Shown: positions 50,037-59,758, counted from the stretch's first letter. The stretch is 64,000 nucleotides of DNA from Polaribacter tangerinus (GCF_038024095.1 NZ_CP150668.1:2629169-2693168), one strand, 5' to 3'. A program made the numbers and translations. Notes: generated by a model from the sequence alone, not told the origin.

Positions 50037-50195
50037 TCAGCAAATTTAAGAATTAAATGTCATTTTACTGTTGCTAAATTCCTATAAATTAATTAGTTTT
50101 TTTTCATTATTGATAATATGCTGCTTTTATTGTAAATTTTATTAAAGAATAATTAATTTTACAGCGTAATTTTTGTTGTACGTTACTTTAGTAAA

Positions 50196-50231
50196 CAAAA
50201 AAAGCGTTGTAAATGAATACAACGCTTTTTA
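50196..50231 (-). terminator. Intrinsic terminator of rplS
   Basis: A 12-bp stem (50200-50211 with 50218-50229) with a 6-base loop, followed on the minus strand by seven T residues. Confidence 0.88.
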
Positions 50232-50249
50232 TAGTTTATGATTAAAAGA

Positions 50250-50600
50250 CTATCTTCTTTTTTCAGTAATTCTAGCTTTTTTACCAGTAAGACCTCTAAA
50301 GTAAAAGATTCTAGCTCTTCTAACTTTTCCTCTTTTATTTACTTCAATTTTCTGGATTGAAGGTAAGTTTACAGGAAAAATTCTTTCTACACCTACTGTA
50401 CCAGACATTTTTCTGATTGTAAAAGTTTCTGAAGCTCCTGAGCCTCTTCTTTGAATTACAACTCCTCTAAAAAACTGAGTACGTACTTTTTCACCTTCTC
50501 TAATTTCATAAAACACAGTAATAGTGTCTCCTGCAGCAAATTCTGCAAATTCTTTTTTTGTTACAAATTCGTCTTGTACAAATTTTACTAAAGATTCCAT
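50250..50600 (-). CDS. rplS: 50S ribosomal protein L19
   Basis: A 116-residue protein of normal length. [33 protein letters not shown] and the C-terminal [17 protein letters not shown] and [13 protein letters not shown] segments are typical of L19. It has its own -7 box and terminator and is not directly joined to trmD, although those two are neighbours in many bacteria. Confidence 0.98.
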   Translation of the reverse strand: MESLVKFVQDEFVTKKEFAEFAAGDTITVFYEIREGEKVRTQFFRGVVIQRRGSGASETFTIRKMSGTVGVERIFPVNLPSIQKIEVNKRGKVRRARIFYFRGLTGKKARITEKRR

Positions 50601-50670
50601 ATCTTTTTATTTAATTGTTTTTGTAAAGCAACATTCACGATTTTTTCGTCAGAGGTTAATTTAGCGGTTG

Positions 50671-50678
50671 CAAAAATA
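50671..50678 (-). promoter_or_regulatory. -7 box of the rplS promoter
   Basis: On the minus strand this reads TATTTTTG, a full TAnnTTTG match, 70 bases before the rplS ATG. This leaves a leader of about 65 bases that could hold an L19 or translation-level control site, although I see no clear structure. Confidence 0.55.
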
Positions 50679-50712
50679 GTACTTTTTTTTTGTTGATAAA
50701 ATAAAAATGTGT

Positions 50713-52182
50713 CTAATTTTTCGGTTGGTAGTTTTCACAGTGATAAACCCAAAATTTTCGTGAAGGTTTTCCATTAATATCTATAATTATAGGTTCTATT
50801 TCTATAACTTTAGAGAAATAGAGTTTTAGCTTTTCTCGTTCTTTATTTAACTTATTAGAATTTTTAAAACGTTTGTCTGAATCTAAAAAGATAGCATTTT
50901 TACCTTTTAATGTAGTTAAGTTATCTCCTAAATAATCGAAATGTAATGCAGGTAATCCAATAATATTTTGAGCATAAACTTTGTCTTTCATAAAAAAGTT
51001 TAAACACGCACTTGTTTTGTAATTATCATTAGAAAATATAAAGGTATTACTGTGTTTTTTTTGAAGTTCTTCTGTTTTTGTAGCCAATTCTTTCCAGCCT
51101 ACCCAAGTATCATCACTTTTTATTGGTATAAAATAAAATAAAATTTGTACCGCGAATAGTAGGTGAAAAACTATCGAAAACACCAATTGTGTTTTTATCA
51201 TTTTTTTCGAAAAAAACATTGCAGCTAACACTATTCCGCTTATATATGAGGGCATTAGCCAATTTAATTTAACCCAATAAATTGGTGTAATACTTAAAAA
51301 ACCAATAAATGTTGGTATAAAAAAAGCTAAAAGAAATAGAGTTTTAGAACTTGGAAATTTAAATCTTGTAAAAACTCTTTTTATGTATTTAAATGTAAAA
51401 AGTATAAAAGTTATAAATAATACAGGTAATAATAGGAATAATTGATGGCCAATAGCTCCTAAGAAATTGGTGGGCGAAATTTCAAACTTCGAAATGCTAT
51501 TTGTTCTTTCAGAAGATTGAAATGCAAAAGAGGCAAACTCGTTTTGATAATTCCAATACCATACAGGAAAAGTTATTATTACCGATGTTATAATGCCTAG
51601 CCATAACCATGGCGAGATAATTAGTTTTCTATATCTATTAGAAATTAATATAAAGCCTATCAAGCCTATTTGCAATAAAAGTGCTGTATATTTACTATTA
51701 AAAGCGAGTCCCATGGCAATTCCTGCTACTATAAAAAACCATTTTTTTTCTTCAAAAATAGCTTTGTAAAGCGCAATTATGCTTAAAGTCCAGAAAAGTA
51801 ATAGTGGAACATCTGGTGTCGAGTTAAAAGAAAGTATCGAAATAAATAGGGTAGAGACCAGTAATATGATGGCAATTTCTTGCCTTTTTTTTGATAAAAA
51901 GTAACCAGATAATTTATAAAAGCTTAAAATAGTAAGTGATGTTATAACGAAATCTGCAAATTTTACTACAAATACGGTGCTACCAAAAACTTCTGTAAAA
52001 GCCCTTAAAATGTAACCTATCATTCCGGGATGATCAAAATAAGATAAAGATAAATTTTGACCGTATAAATAATAATAAGCGTCTTGTGGCATTAATCCCA
52101 TAAAGGGAAGTAAAAGCAATCGAAATAATTGAAAGCCCATTACCCAAGAAATTGCACTGTTATTTTTAATAAACTGAATCAT
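50713..52182 (-). CDS. Glycosyltransferase family 39 (ArnT/PMT-like) membrane protein
   Basis: A 489-residue polytopic membrane protein with about 11 helices. The first periplasmic loop has the GT39/GT83-type acidic pair in MPQDAYYYLYGQNLSLSYFDHPGMIGY, where D binds metal or sugar-phosphate. It should transfer a sugar from a polyprenyl-phosphate donor to a periplasmic acceptor. The acceptor (lipid A, exopolysaccharide or protein) is not evident. It lies between trmD and rplS, where one would often expect only ribosome genes, and is on the same strand as both. Confidence 0.87.
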   Translation of the reverse strand: MIQFIKNNSAISWVMGFQLFRLLLLPFMGLMPQDAYYYLYGQNLSLSYFDHPGMIGYILRAFTEVFGSTVFVVKFADFVITSLTILSFYKLSGYFLSKKRQEIAIILLVSTLFISILSFNSTPDVPLLLFWTLSIIALYKAIFEEKKWFFIVAGIAMGLAFNSKYTALLLQIGLIGFILISNRYRKLIISPWLWLGIITSVIITFPVWYWNYQNEFASFAFQSSERTNSISKFEISPTNFLGAIGHQLFLLLPVLFITFILFTFKYIKRVFTRFKFPSSKTLFLLAFFIPTFIGFLSITPIYWVKLNWLMPSYISGIVLAAMFFSKKMIKTQLVFSIVFHLLFAVQILFYFIPIKSDDTWVGWKELATKTEELQKKHSNTFIFSNDNYKTSACLNFFMKDKVYAQNIIGLPALHFDYLGDNLTTLKGKNAIFLDSDKRFKNSNKLNKEREKLKLYFSKVIEIEPIIIDINGKPSRKFWVYHCENYQPKN

Positions 52183-52217
52183 GGTATTTAAAAGAGGTAA
52201 AGTTTATGATTTTCAAA

Positions 52218-52895
52218 TTAATCTTCTAGTAAATCGGGCCTAATTTCCTTTGTTCTTTTATATGCCTGATCGCTTCTCCAGTCATCAATTTTAGGAAAAT
52301 TACCAGAAAGTAATATTTCAGGTACTTTATTGCCTTCATAGTCTGCAGGTCTTGTATATACTGGTGGCGATAATAGGTTGTCTTGAAAAGAGTCTGTAAG
52401 TGCAGATTGTTCATCTCCAATTACACCTGGAATTAAGCGAACAATAGCATCTACTAAAACCGCTGCAGCGAGTTCTCCTCCTGTTAGTACATAATCTCCA
52501 ATAGAAATTTCTTTTGTGATAAATAATTCTCTAATTCTTTGGTCTACACCTTTGTAATGTCCTGTTAAAATTAGTATATTTTCTTTTAAAGATAATGTAT
52601 TTGCGGTTGTTTGATTCAGGGTCTTTGCATCGGGAGTCATGTAAATTATTTCGTCATACACTCTTTCGGATTGTAGTTTTTTAATACAATTTGCAATTGG
52701 TTCAATCATCATTACCATTCCTGCTCCGCCGCCAAATTGGGTGTCGTCTATTTGTTTATAATTACCTAAACCGTATTTTCTTAAATCGTGAATTACTATT
52801 TCTGCCAATCCTTTTTCTTTGGCTCTTTTTACAATAGAGTGGTTAAACGGACTCTCTAATAAATCGGGAACTACTGAAATAATGTCTATGCGCAT
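52218..52895 (-). CDS. trmD: tRNA (guanine-37-N1)-methyltransferase
   Basis: A 225-residue SPOUT methyltransferase with the trefoil-knot SAM site: [14 protein letters not shown] followed by [12 protein letters not shown]. It methylates G37 of tRNAs to prevent frameshifting. The length is normal and the N-terminal [13 protein letters not shown] fits the family. The 26-base gap before it contains a -7 box only four bases from the ATG. Confidence 0.97.
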   Translation of the reverse strand: MRIDIISVVPDLLESPFNHSIVKRAKEKGLAEIVIHDLRKYGLGNYKQIDDTQFGGGAGMVMMIEPIANCIKKLQSERVYDEIIYMTPDAKTLNQTTANTLSLKENILILTGHYKGVDQRIRELFITKEISIGDYVLTGGELAAAVLVDAIVRLIPGVIGDEQSALTDSFQDNLLSPPVYTRPADYEGNKVPEILLSGNFPKIDDWRSDQAYKRTKEIRPDLLED

Positions 52896-52899
52896 TTTG

Positions 52900-52907
52900 C
52901 AAAGTTA
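52900..52907 (-). promoter_or_regulatory. -7 box immediately upstream of trmD (possible leaderless transcript)
   Basis: On the minus strand this reads TAACTTTG, a full TAnnTTTG match, with four bases (CAAA) between its G and the ATG. Confidence 0.6.
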
Positions 52908-52921
52908 CTGTTTTGTTTTTT

Positions 52922-54367
52922 TTATTCAACAATTAATGTAAATGGAAAATTGAAGGAACTATTCACATTTTTACCTAATTGTTTTGCAGGTTCAAGTTTT
53001 GGTAAAGTAAGTAAAATTCTTTTTATTTCATAAATAATAGCCATGTGTACGTTTTTTACTTCTACATCATCAATAGTGCCTTGAGTATTTATTTTAAAAG
53101 AAACCCAAATTCTTTTTCTTCCCTTTGGGTAGCCTAAAAGTTTAGGTAAATCGCTATTAAACTTTCTTATAAAATGCATTTGAATATTTTTGCTTAAGCA
53201 GTTTCTTACCGCATCAATATCAGATGATTTTTCACATCCAGGAAAAATAGGTACTCTTTCAGAGGTAAGTTTAGTACTTGTTTTTACAATTGTTTTTCCG
53301 TTTTCAAAAGATAAAATTTGTAAGAAATATTGATTAAACTTTCTTGGATCTATAAAATGTAACTTTTTTATTGGATATTCTTCTAAAGCGTTAAATATCT
53401 TTTTTTCTAATTCTTTATTTCTAGCATTTGAAGATAAGAGTATTGGTTCCTTTAAGTTGTTTAATTGAAAATACACAAATAGCTTGCTCTCAATTCTGTT
53501 TAAATCAGCTTTTTCTATCCATTTTTCTGATATTTTGTTTCTTAAGTATGAAGAAAGCTCATTTTCAGTTGAAGGAACTCCAATTTGTTCTAAGTTCCTA
53601 TATTTATCTGAATACGTGGGTTGTAGTCCTTTTTTTACTTTAATTCTAACATTATATAACACTTTTTTGGGTAAATTATTTACAGTAGCCACCTCTTTTA
53701 TTTTGGGAAATATAGAAAGAGCTCTATCTATTTCTGCATTAAAAAAAGAAGGAACTTTAGAGTCTTTTTGATATAATTTCCCGTCTTTATCTATAACTAT
53801 TTTAATAAAAAGAGTGGTTTCAATTTCACTTAACATTGTAAAATTAAGTGTATTATATAGGTGTTTTTCTATGGCAATATTTACACAGTCCTTTATGTCA
53901 TCATAATAATTTAAATCATTACAATTGGTCATTACACTGGGAGTTTCTTCAATAATTTTTGAACTAACATTAAAAATGTTCTTGGTTCCTTTTTTAGAAA
54001 TAATTTGAAGAGAGTATCTTTTTTTTCTATCTAGATTTTTAATGCCGAGTTTTTTTAAAGGATATTCTCTAAAGGAATTTAAGATAGCCTCACTTGTTTC
54101 TATAGTTTGGTAACCAGATATTTCAATTTCTGTGGGTTTTTTATCTGCATCAAGAGTAAAATGTAATGTTATTAGATTACTTTTTTTAGGGAATCGAATA
54201 GAGCGTAAATATTTCTTCTTTACTGTTTTAGAAAAGTGTTTTGCTAAATCGTTTTTTCTGTTGGGATTCGAAAACTGCTCATAGTTGAAGTTTTCTACTT
54301 GAGAAAAGCCGAAAAGGGAAGTGAAAATAATTGAAAAAGTTAGTACTAATCTAAGAGAAAGTTTCAT
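52922..54367 (-). CDS. Exported protein with tandemly duplicated TonB-C-like unit
   Basis: A 481-residue exported protein: a signal peptide (1 to about 22, ending LFGFSQ) and two tandem copies of a 229-residue unit (about 40-245 and 268-481). Each unit has a first module containing an EYP-L/I-KKL element and a Y-x-LQI strand, and a second module with a C-x11-C pair (TNCNDL...DC; PGCEKS...NC). The last module, with FPGCE, the SFKINTQGTIDDVEVKN strand and LPKLEPAKQLGKNVN, reads like the C-terminal domain of Bacteroidota TonB proteins, but there is no N-terminal transmembrane anchor or proline-rich linker. The ATG at 54367 is chosen for its clean signal peptide. The function is unknown. Confidence 0.8.
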   Translation of the reverse strand: MKLSLRLVLTFSIIFTSLFGFSQVENFNYEQFSNPNRKNDLAKHFSKTVKKKYLRSIRFPKKSNLITLHFTLDADKKPTEIEISGYQTIETSEAILNSFREYPLKKLGIKNLDRKKRYSLQIISKKGTKNIFNVSSKIIEETPSVMTNCNDLNYYDDIKDCVNIAIEKHLYNTLNFTMLSEIETTLFIKIVIDKDGKLYQKDSKVPSFFNAEIDRALSIFPKIKEVATVNNLPKKVLYNVRIKVKKGLQPTYSDKYRNLEQIGVPSTENELSSYLRNKISEKWIEKADLNRIESKLFVYFQLNNLKEPILLSSNARNKELEKKIFNALEEYPIKKLHFIDPRKFNQYFLQILSFENGKTIVKTSTKLTSERVPIFPGCEKSSDIDAVRNCLSKNIQMHFIRKFNSDLPKLLGYPKGRKRIWVSFKINTQGTIDDVEVKNVHMAIIYEIKRILLTLPKLEPAKQLGKNVNSSFNFPFTLIVE

Positions 54368-54437
54368 AATTGATTTTTTACCAATGTACAAAAAAAATGA
54401 AAAGCTTTCATTTATCGTTAGAAGTAATGATTGTAAT

Positions 54438-55388
54438 TTATTCTTCTGTACTTAAATGAAACAACGCATCTCCTTTGTTAACAATTGGTGTTTTATTGAT
54501 GCAAAAAACATGACAATTAAATGGAGCATAAATATTTTTTTTAAACTCTCCAAAAGGATCCTGCACAACCCCTAAAATTTCTTTTTTCTTTACATAACTT
54601 CCGTTAGAAACTCTAATTTTTAGCATTCCGGAGTGGGAAGCACGTAACCATTTCGATTTTTTAACAAGAATTGGGGTTTCTCTAACAATACTTTCTCCTT
54701 CTATCATGCCAAGGTGGATAAGAACATTTCTAGTTCCCATTACTCCTTCATTTATAATTGTCGGATTTAGTTCTTTAGATTTTCCTCCTTCAAAAAGAAG
54801 TACAGTTTTGCCTAATTTTGTGAGTGTATCTCTTAATGACTTTGCTATATTTTTTGAGTAGACAATCATTGGTGGGTTAAATACTTTTGCCAATTCAAGC
54901 GCTTTTAAATCATTTTTGTCACATCGAATTTGAGCAATGTTGTCCCTTTCTCCACCACCAGTATGAAAGTCGATAATACAATCTACAAAAGGAGCAATTT
55001 TTTCTGAAAATTGATATGCAAACTGACTTGCTAAAGAGCCAGATAGCGTGCCTGGAAATACTCGGTTTAAATCTCTACCATCTGGAAATTCTCTAGTTTG
55101 TACTAAATACCCAAAAATATTAAATACAGGTATACAAATGATAGTTCCTTTTTTTGGTTTATTAAGACCAATATCAATAATTTCTCGAACTATTCCTACA
55201 CCATTAGTTTCATCGCCATGTATGCCCGCTAACAACAGTACTACGGGTCCGGGTTTGTTAGATCGCTCTATTATAACCGGAACATTTACGGTGGTTCTAG
55301 TATGTAGTTTTGCAACTTTTAAATCGATAACAGTGCGTTTTCCTTCAGGAATTTCTTTTCCAAGAAGTACAAAAGGTTTACTCGACAT
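54438..55388 (-). CDS. Succinylglutamate desuccinylase/aspartoacylase (AstE/AspA) family zinc hydrolase
   Basis: A 316-residue M14-type zinc enzyme. Ligands His57 and Glu60 ([10 protein letters not shown]) and His142 (IIDFHTGG) are intact, and a C-terminal beta barrel (about 230-316) resembles a biotinyl-like domain. It overlaps the rimK stop by 11 bases. Enzymes of this family beside rimK have been called RimA-like partners, although RimA itself is a different small protein, so the exact label is uncertain. A deacylase acting on glutamylated or N-acyl amino-acid substrates is the likely role. Confidence 0.9.
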   Translation of the reverse strand: MSSKPFVLLGKEIPEGKRTVIDLKVAKLHTRTTVNVPVIIERSNKPGPVVLLLAGIHGDETNGVGIVREIIDIGLNKPKKGTIICIPVFNIFGYLVQTREFPDGRDLNRVFPGTLSGSLASQFAYQFSEKIAPFVDCIIDFHTGGGERDNIAQIRCDKNDLKALELAKVFNPPMIVYSKNIAKSLRDTLTKLGKTVLLFEGGKSKELNPTIINEGVMGTRNVLIHLGMIEGESIVRETPILVKKSKWLRASHSGMLKIRVSNGSYVKKKEILGVVQDPFGEFKKNIYAPFNCHVFCINKTPIVNKGDALFHLSTEE

Positions 55389-56253
55389 GAATTTCTAAAT
55401 AACGGATAATTTCTTTGGCAATATTTTTTCCTGTAGCAATTTCTATTCCTTCTAGCCCCGGAGATGAGTTTACTTCTAAAACTAGTGGTCCTTTAGATGA
55501 TTGAAGCATATCTACACCTGCAACCCCTAAACCCAATGCTTTTGTAGCTTTTAATGCTGTTTTTTCTTCTTCGTCTGTTAACTCTATAACAGTGGCATTA
55601 CCACCTCTATGCAAGTTCGAACGAAACTCGCCATCTTTACCTTGTCTTTTCATAGCGCCAACTACTTTACCATCTACCACAAAAGCCCTAATATCTGCAC
55701 CACCAGCTTCTTTAATAAACTCTTGAGCAATTACTCTTGCGCCCAGTCCATTAAAGGCTTCTAGCACAGAGGTTGCTGCATTTTTAGTTTCTGCTAAAAC
55801 AACACCTAAACCCTGAGTTCCTTCCAATAATTTTAAAATTAAAGGAGCTCCACCAACAGAGGCTACAACATGTTCCACTTCTTTGGTGTAATTGGTAAAC
55901 ACTGTTTTTGGTAAGCCAACACCAGCTCTAGCTAAAATTTGTAGGCTGCTTAATTTATCTCTCGACTTTACCAAAGCTTGTGAGGTAACTGAAGTAAAAA
56001 CTTTCATCATTTCAAACTGCCTAATAACTGCAGTTCCGTAGAAAGTAACTGAAGCACCAATTCTAGGAATAATGGCATCTATATTTTCTAAATACTCACC
56101 TTTATAAAAAATTTTAGGAGCTCTTTTCTCAATTTCTATGTTGCATTTTAAATGATCTACAACCAGCACTTCGTGCTTTCTTTTTTGAGCAGCTTCTACA
56201 AGTCTTCTTGTTGAGTATAGTTTTGGGTTTCTAGATAAAATTACAATTCTCAT
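55378..56253 (-). CDS. rimK: RimK family ATP-grasp alpha-L-glutamate ligase
   Basis: A 291-residue ATP-grasp ligase. In E. coli RimK adds glutamates to the C-terminus of ribosomal protein S6. The N-terminal [22 protein letters not shown], the ATP-binding [18 protein letters not shown] loop and the C-terminal [14 protein letters not shown] metal-binding site are the family signatures. It is fused by overlap to both neighbours (TAATG with the protease gene upstream; 11 bases with the AstE-like gene downstream), so the three genes are co-translated. Its target could be S6 or another acceptor; S6 itself is not in this window. Confidence 0.94.
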   Translation of the reverse strand: MRIVILSRNPKLYSTRRLVEAAQKRKHEVLVVDHLKCNIEIEKRAPKIFYKGEYLENIDAIIPRIGASVTFYGTAVIRQFEMMKVFTSVTSQALVKSRDKLSSLQILARAGVGLPKTVFTNYTKEVEHVVASVGGAPLILKLLEGTQGLGVVLAETKNAATSVLEAFNGLGARVIAQEFIKEAGGADIRAFVVDGKVVGAMKRQGKDGEFRSNLHRGGNATVIELTDEEEKTALKATKALGLGVAGVDMLQSSKGPLVLEVNSSPGLEGIEIATGKNIAKEIIRYLEIHVE

Positions 56254-56690
56254 TATTCTTGGTGTTTTAAATGGTAGGATAGATTTTTTTTAGTGGTGTC
56301 TATCACAAATTTTTTGTTCAGAAATTTTCTACCTAATAAAATAGGAAATTTCATGTTTTTTCGTTCTGTTAATGTTAAATAAATGTCATTTTTTTTGTTA
56401 AACATGATAATTTCTGTTAGAATTCTAAAGCGTCTTTCAGAAATGCCGTTCGAACTTTTTACTATTTTAAAGGTATAATCATTCGTGATAAATTCTTTAT
56501 TATTATAAAGAGTGTGTGCTGGGTCTAACAATGTAAATTTTAGTTGTTTCTTATTGTTTACTTCAATTTCTTCAATATTTGTACAATGAATTGAAGATGT
56601 GTAAGCACCAGAATCTATCTTAACATCAATATTTTCTAGTAAGAATTCAGGAAAATCTGCCTTATCTTCTCTACCAATTGTAATTTTCAT
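56253..56690 (-). CDS. RimB-like retropepsin (ATP-dependent zinc protease family, PF05618)
   Basis: A 145-residue protein with the aspartic-protease-type motif DSGA (Asp26) and the flanking [16 protein letters not shown] and [18 protein letters not shown] segments. This matches the retropepsin-like family whose E. coli relative works with RimK to trim poly-glutamate from ribosomal protein S6. The pairing with rimK is as expected. The common database name, zinc protease, is probably a misnomer. Confidence 0.92.
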   Translation of the reverse strand: MKITIGREDKADFPEFLLENIDVKIDSGAYTSSIHCTNIEEIEVNNKKQLKFTLLDPAHTLYNNKEFITNDYTFKIVKSSNGISERRFRILTEIIMFNKKNDIYLTLTERKNMKFPILLGRKFLNKKFVIDTTKKNLSYHLKHQE

Positions 56691-56749
56691 TTGTAAAATT
56701 TATCAGGAGTAAAATTAGGGATACTATTTGACTTACAATAAAATTTTAG

Positions 56750-58306
56750 TTACAATTTTAAAACAGCAGCTTCTGCACACCTTTCTCCATCCATGGCTGC
56801 AGAAACTATACCACCTGCATATCCACCGCCTTCGCCACAAGGAAAAAGTCCTTCAATTTCTGTATGTTCTAGGTTTTCTTTTCTTGGAATATTTACTGGT
56901 GATGATGTGCGAGATTCAACCCCAACAATATTTGCTTCATTTGTTAAATAACCATGCATTTTATTGCCAAATCCTACAAATCCTTTTCGCAATCTACTGC
57001 CAATTATTTTTGGAAGTAAAGAGTGTAATGGGGCAGATTTCAATCCAGGTTGATAGGATGTTTCATTTAAAGATGAAGATAATTTGCCATCAACAAAATC
57101 GACAAGCTTTTGTGCTGGTGCGGTTTGAGTTCTGCCGCCAGCATGAAAAGCAATTTTTTCTAAGTCTTTTTGAAAAGCCAACCCTTTTAGCGCTCCAAAT
57201 TTTTCGTACTTTTTAAAGTCTCTATTAATATCTAATTCTACAACAATTCCAGAATTTGCAAATTTATTATTTCTTCGAGAAGGAGACATTCCATTTACCA
57301 CAACCTCTCCATTTGCAGTTGCTGCAGGTACAATAAAACCGCCAGGACACATGCAAAAAGAATACACACCTCTGTTGTTTACCTGTTGTACTAGACTGTA
57401 TGCAGCAGCAGGTAAAAGTTCATCGCGCTTTGTTGAGCAATGATATTGAATTTGGTCTATTATTTCTTGCGGATGTTCTACACGAACTCCCATTGCAAAA
57501 GATTTTGCTTTTAGGGCAATGTTTTTTTTATGTAAAAGCTCATATATATCTCTTGCAGAATGTCCGGTTGCCAAAATAACTGCATTCACAGTCATTTCTG
57601 TTCCGTTTTCTAATTGTATTGCTTTTAGTTTATTATCTTTGATACTAAAGTCTACTACTTTTGTATTAAAGTGAATTTCTCCACCGAACTTTAAAATATT
57701 TTCTCGAATATTTGCAATTATTTTAGGAAGCTTATTAGTTCCAATATGTGGATGAGCATCTACTAAAATTTGTTCGGTGGCTCCATGAAATACTAAATTC
57801 TCGAAAATTCTTCGAACATCTCCTCTTTTTAATGAACGTGTATAAAGTTTACCGTCAGAATAGGTGCCGGCACCGCCTTCTCCAAAGCAATAGTTAGAAT
57901 TCTCATGAACTATATGGTCTTGATTAATTGCTTTTAGGTCTCTTCTTCTTTCTTGTACATTTTTACCACGTTCTAAAACAATGGGCTTAAAACCAAGTTC
58001 TATACATCTTAGCGCAGCATACATTCCTGCTGGTCCGAACCCAATAATATGAACCTCTTTCGCATTTGTTACCTCTTTATAATCAAAAGAATAATCAGAT
58101 TTTTCTGGAACTTTTTCGTTTATATAAACGGCTACTTTATAATTTAAGATGATGTCTTTTTTTCGGGCATCAATAGATTTTCTAAGAACTTTAACCGCAG
58201 TTATGTCACTTTTGTCAATTTTAAGAGCCTTAGAAGCTTTGTAAAGCAATATGTTTTCTTTGCGTTCTTCTACCAGATTTACGCGAAGCTGAATTTCTTG
58301 CACCAT
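56750..58306 (-). CDS. FAD-dependent oxidoreductase (COG2509-like)
   Basis: A 518-residue flavoprotein. An N-terminal domain of about 90 residues (MVQEIQLRVNLVEERKENILL) precedes the FAD-binding Rossmann motif (HIIGFGPAGMYAALRCIELG); the segment SNYCFGEGGAGTYSDGKLYTR is typical of this group. C-terminal motifs include FPCGEGGGYAGGIVSAAMDG. The substrate is unknown; the family is widespread and probably reduces or dehydrogenates a small metabolite. It lies after prmC on the same strand but has its own -7 box only four bases before the ATG. Confidence 0.93.
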   Translation of the reverse strand: MVQEIQLRVNLVEERKENILLYKASKALKIDKSDITAVKVLRKSIDARKKDIILNYKVAVYINEKVPEKSDYSFDYKEVTNAKEVHIIGFGPAGMYAALRCIELGFKPIVLERGKNVQERRRDLKAINQDHIVHENSNYCFGEGGAGTYSDGKLYTRSLKRGDVRRIFENLVFHGATEQILVDAHPHIGTNKLPKIIANIRENILKFGGEIHFNTKVVDFSIKDNKLKAIQLENGTEMTVNAVILATGHSARDIYELLHKKNIALKAKSFAMGVRVEHPQEIIDQIQYHCSTKRDELLPAAAYSLVQQVNNRGVYSFCMCPGGFIVPAATANGEVVVNGMSPSRRNNKFANSGIVVELDINRDFKKYEKFGALKGLAFQKDLEKIAFHAGGRTQTAPAQKLVDFVDGKLSSSLNETSYQPGLKSAPLHSLLPKIIGSRLRKGFVGFGNKMHGYLTNEANIVGVESRTSSPVNIPRKENLEHTEIEGLFPCGEGGGYAGGIVSAAMDGERCAEAAVLKL

Positions 58307-58310
58307 TTTG

Positions 58311-58318
58311 CAAAAGTA
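58311..58318 (-). promoter_or_regulatory. -7 box immediately upstream of the FAD oxidoreductase gene (possible leaderless transcript)
   Basis: On the minus strand this reads TACTTTTG, a full TAnnTTTG match, with four bases (CAAA) between its G and the ATG, the same arrangement as trmD. Confidence 0.6.
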
Positions 58319-58362
58319 ATTAAATTAAACAGTATTTAAACTTTAAATAAAAAGGATTAATT

Positions 58363-59226
58363 TTAGTGTAAGCTAGCTTTAATCATTCGTTTATTGCCTG
58401 CAAAATCCTTGCGTAGTTCAATGTTTCGAAACCCTTTTTTTTTGAGCATTTCTTTAGTTTCTTTACCTAAATATTGATTTATTTCAAAGAATAGGAATCC
58501 AGATTTTTCTAAATATTTTAATGCTAAATCGGCTATTTTTTCATAAAAAATAAGTGGTTTGTCATCAGCAACAAAAAGTGCTAAGTGTGGTTCATTTTCT
58601 AACACATTATTTTGAATCTCTTTTTTTTCTTGCTCTCTTACATATGGTGGGTTAGAGACTATTATATTAAATTTTTGTGTCAATTCTTCTGTTTTTAGAA
58701 TGTCTAATTCTTCAAAATGAACTGTAACATTATTTATAATGGCATTTTTTTTAGCAATGTCTAATGCTTTTTTAGACACATCTACTGCATAAATAATGCT
58801 ATTTTTAGTGTTTTTTGCCAATGATATAGAAATGCAACCTGAACCAGTGCCTACGTCTAAAATACTAACTTTTTTATTATTTGATGCCGTTATTTTTTGT
58901 GATATTTCAGCAACCCAAGAAACCAATTCTTCTGTTTCAGGTCTGGGTATTAGGGTATTTTTATTCACTATAAATGGGTATCCATAAAACTCTGTTTTAC
59001 CTAAAATATATTGTATCGGTTCTTCATTTAAAAGCCTGTCTGTAATGATGTTTAGAGTGTTTAAATTTTCTTTATCAACGAAGAAATCGCTATTTAATAC
59101 GGCGTCAATTCTTTTCATAGAAAGAATATCTTCTAAAAGTATAGTGAAAAAGCTTTCAATTTCTGTAGAAGGATATTTGGCTGCTAAACTGCTAAAAAAA
59201 AATATTTTAAAATCGCTTAATTTCAT
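58363..59226 (-). CDS. prmC: Peptide chain release factor N5-glutamine methyltransferase
   Basis: A 287-residue methyltransferase that modifies the Gln of the GGQ motif in release factors. SAM motif I is DVGTGSG (124-130) and the catalytic NPPY is at 192-195. The N-terminal helical domain contacts the release factor; IPRPETEELV is also diagnostic. It follows the GNAT gene by 20 bases, probably in one operon. Confidence 0.97.
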   Translation of the reverse strand: MKLSDFKIFFFSSLAAKYPSTEIESFFTILLEDILSMKRIDAVLNSDFFVDKENLNTLNIITDRLLNEEPIQYILGKTEFYGYPFIVNKNTLIPRPETEELVSWVAEISQKITASNNKKVSILDVGTGSGCISISLAKNTKNSIIYAVDVSKKALDIAKKNAIINNVTVHFEELDILKTEELTQKFNIIVSNPPYVREQEKKEIQNNVLENEPHLALFVADDKPLIFYEKIADLALKYLEKSGFLFFEINQYLGKETKEMLKKKGFRNIELRKDFAGNKRMIKASLH

Positions 59227-59246
59227 AGGCTGTAGAGATGGTACAC

Positions 59247-59741
59247 TTACTGTAATTTTTTAATCATCCATACATTACAGGAATAATGACCTGTGTTTCC
59301 CATGGGATTGTCTAAATTTAAAAAGCCATTTTTTTTGTAGAGCTTTACAGCATCTGTCATAAAAGGTAATGTTTCTAAGTAGCAGCTTTTAAAACCAAAT
59401 TTTTTAGCTTCTTGCAAACATTTGTTTATTAGTTCTGTTCCCAATCCGCGCCCTCTTGCAATGGGTAAGAAGTACATTTTTTGAAGTTCGCAAATATTTT
59501 TGTCCTCTCCGTCTAATTGAGCAATACCTGCACCACCAACAACTTTATTTTGATGTTCCAATACAAAATAACATTTATTTTTGCCTTGGTAAGTCTCAAA
59601 CATTTTGTCTGTTGCTTGGTCTTCATAGGCAGTGCCAATTTTAGGAGCTCCCATTTCTAAAATAACACTTCTTATTACTTCAGAAAGCGCTTTGTTGTCG
59701 GAAGGTTTTATTTCTCTGATTATAAAATTTTCACTTGTCAT
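59247..59741 (-). CDS. GNAT family N-acetyltransferase
   Basis: A 164-residue GNAT fold enzyme with the acetyl-CoA loop LPIARGRGLGTELINKCL and the C-terminal YKKNGFLNLD strand. Its substrate is not evident. It is upstream of prmC, which hints that it could act on a translation-related protein, but it may simply be a neighbour. It reads divergently from the LEA-2 gene, with 52 bases between the two starts. Confidence 0.93.
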   Translation of the reverse strand: MTSENFIIREIKPSDNKALSEVIRSVILEMGAPKIGTAYEDQATDKMFETYQGKNKCYFVLEHQNKVVGGAGIAQLDGEDKNICELQKMYFLPIARGRGLGTELINKCLQEAKKFGFKSCYLETLPFMTDAVKLYKKNGFLNLDNPMGNTGHYSCNVWMIKKLQ

Positions 59742-59750
59742 TAATTCCCT

Positions 59751-59758
59751 TATTTTTG
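59751..59758 (+). promoter_or_regulatory. -7 box of the LEA-2 to ribD operon
   Basis: TATTTTTG, a full TAnnTTTG match, 43 bases before the ATG at 59794. Confidence 0.55.

Noticed and set aside
56728-57216. 162-codon open frame on the plus strand
   Set aside because: It lies wholly antisense to the FAD oxidoreductase, which has clear motifs. Its composition is rich in Leu, Gln and His, as expected for a reverse-strand shadow.
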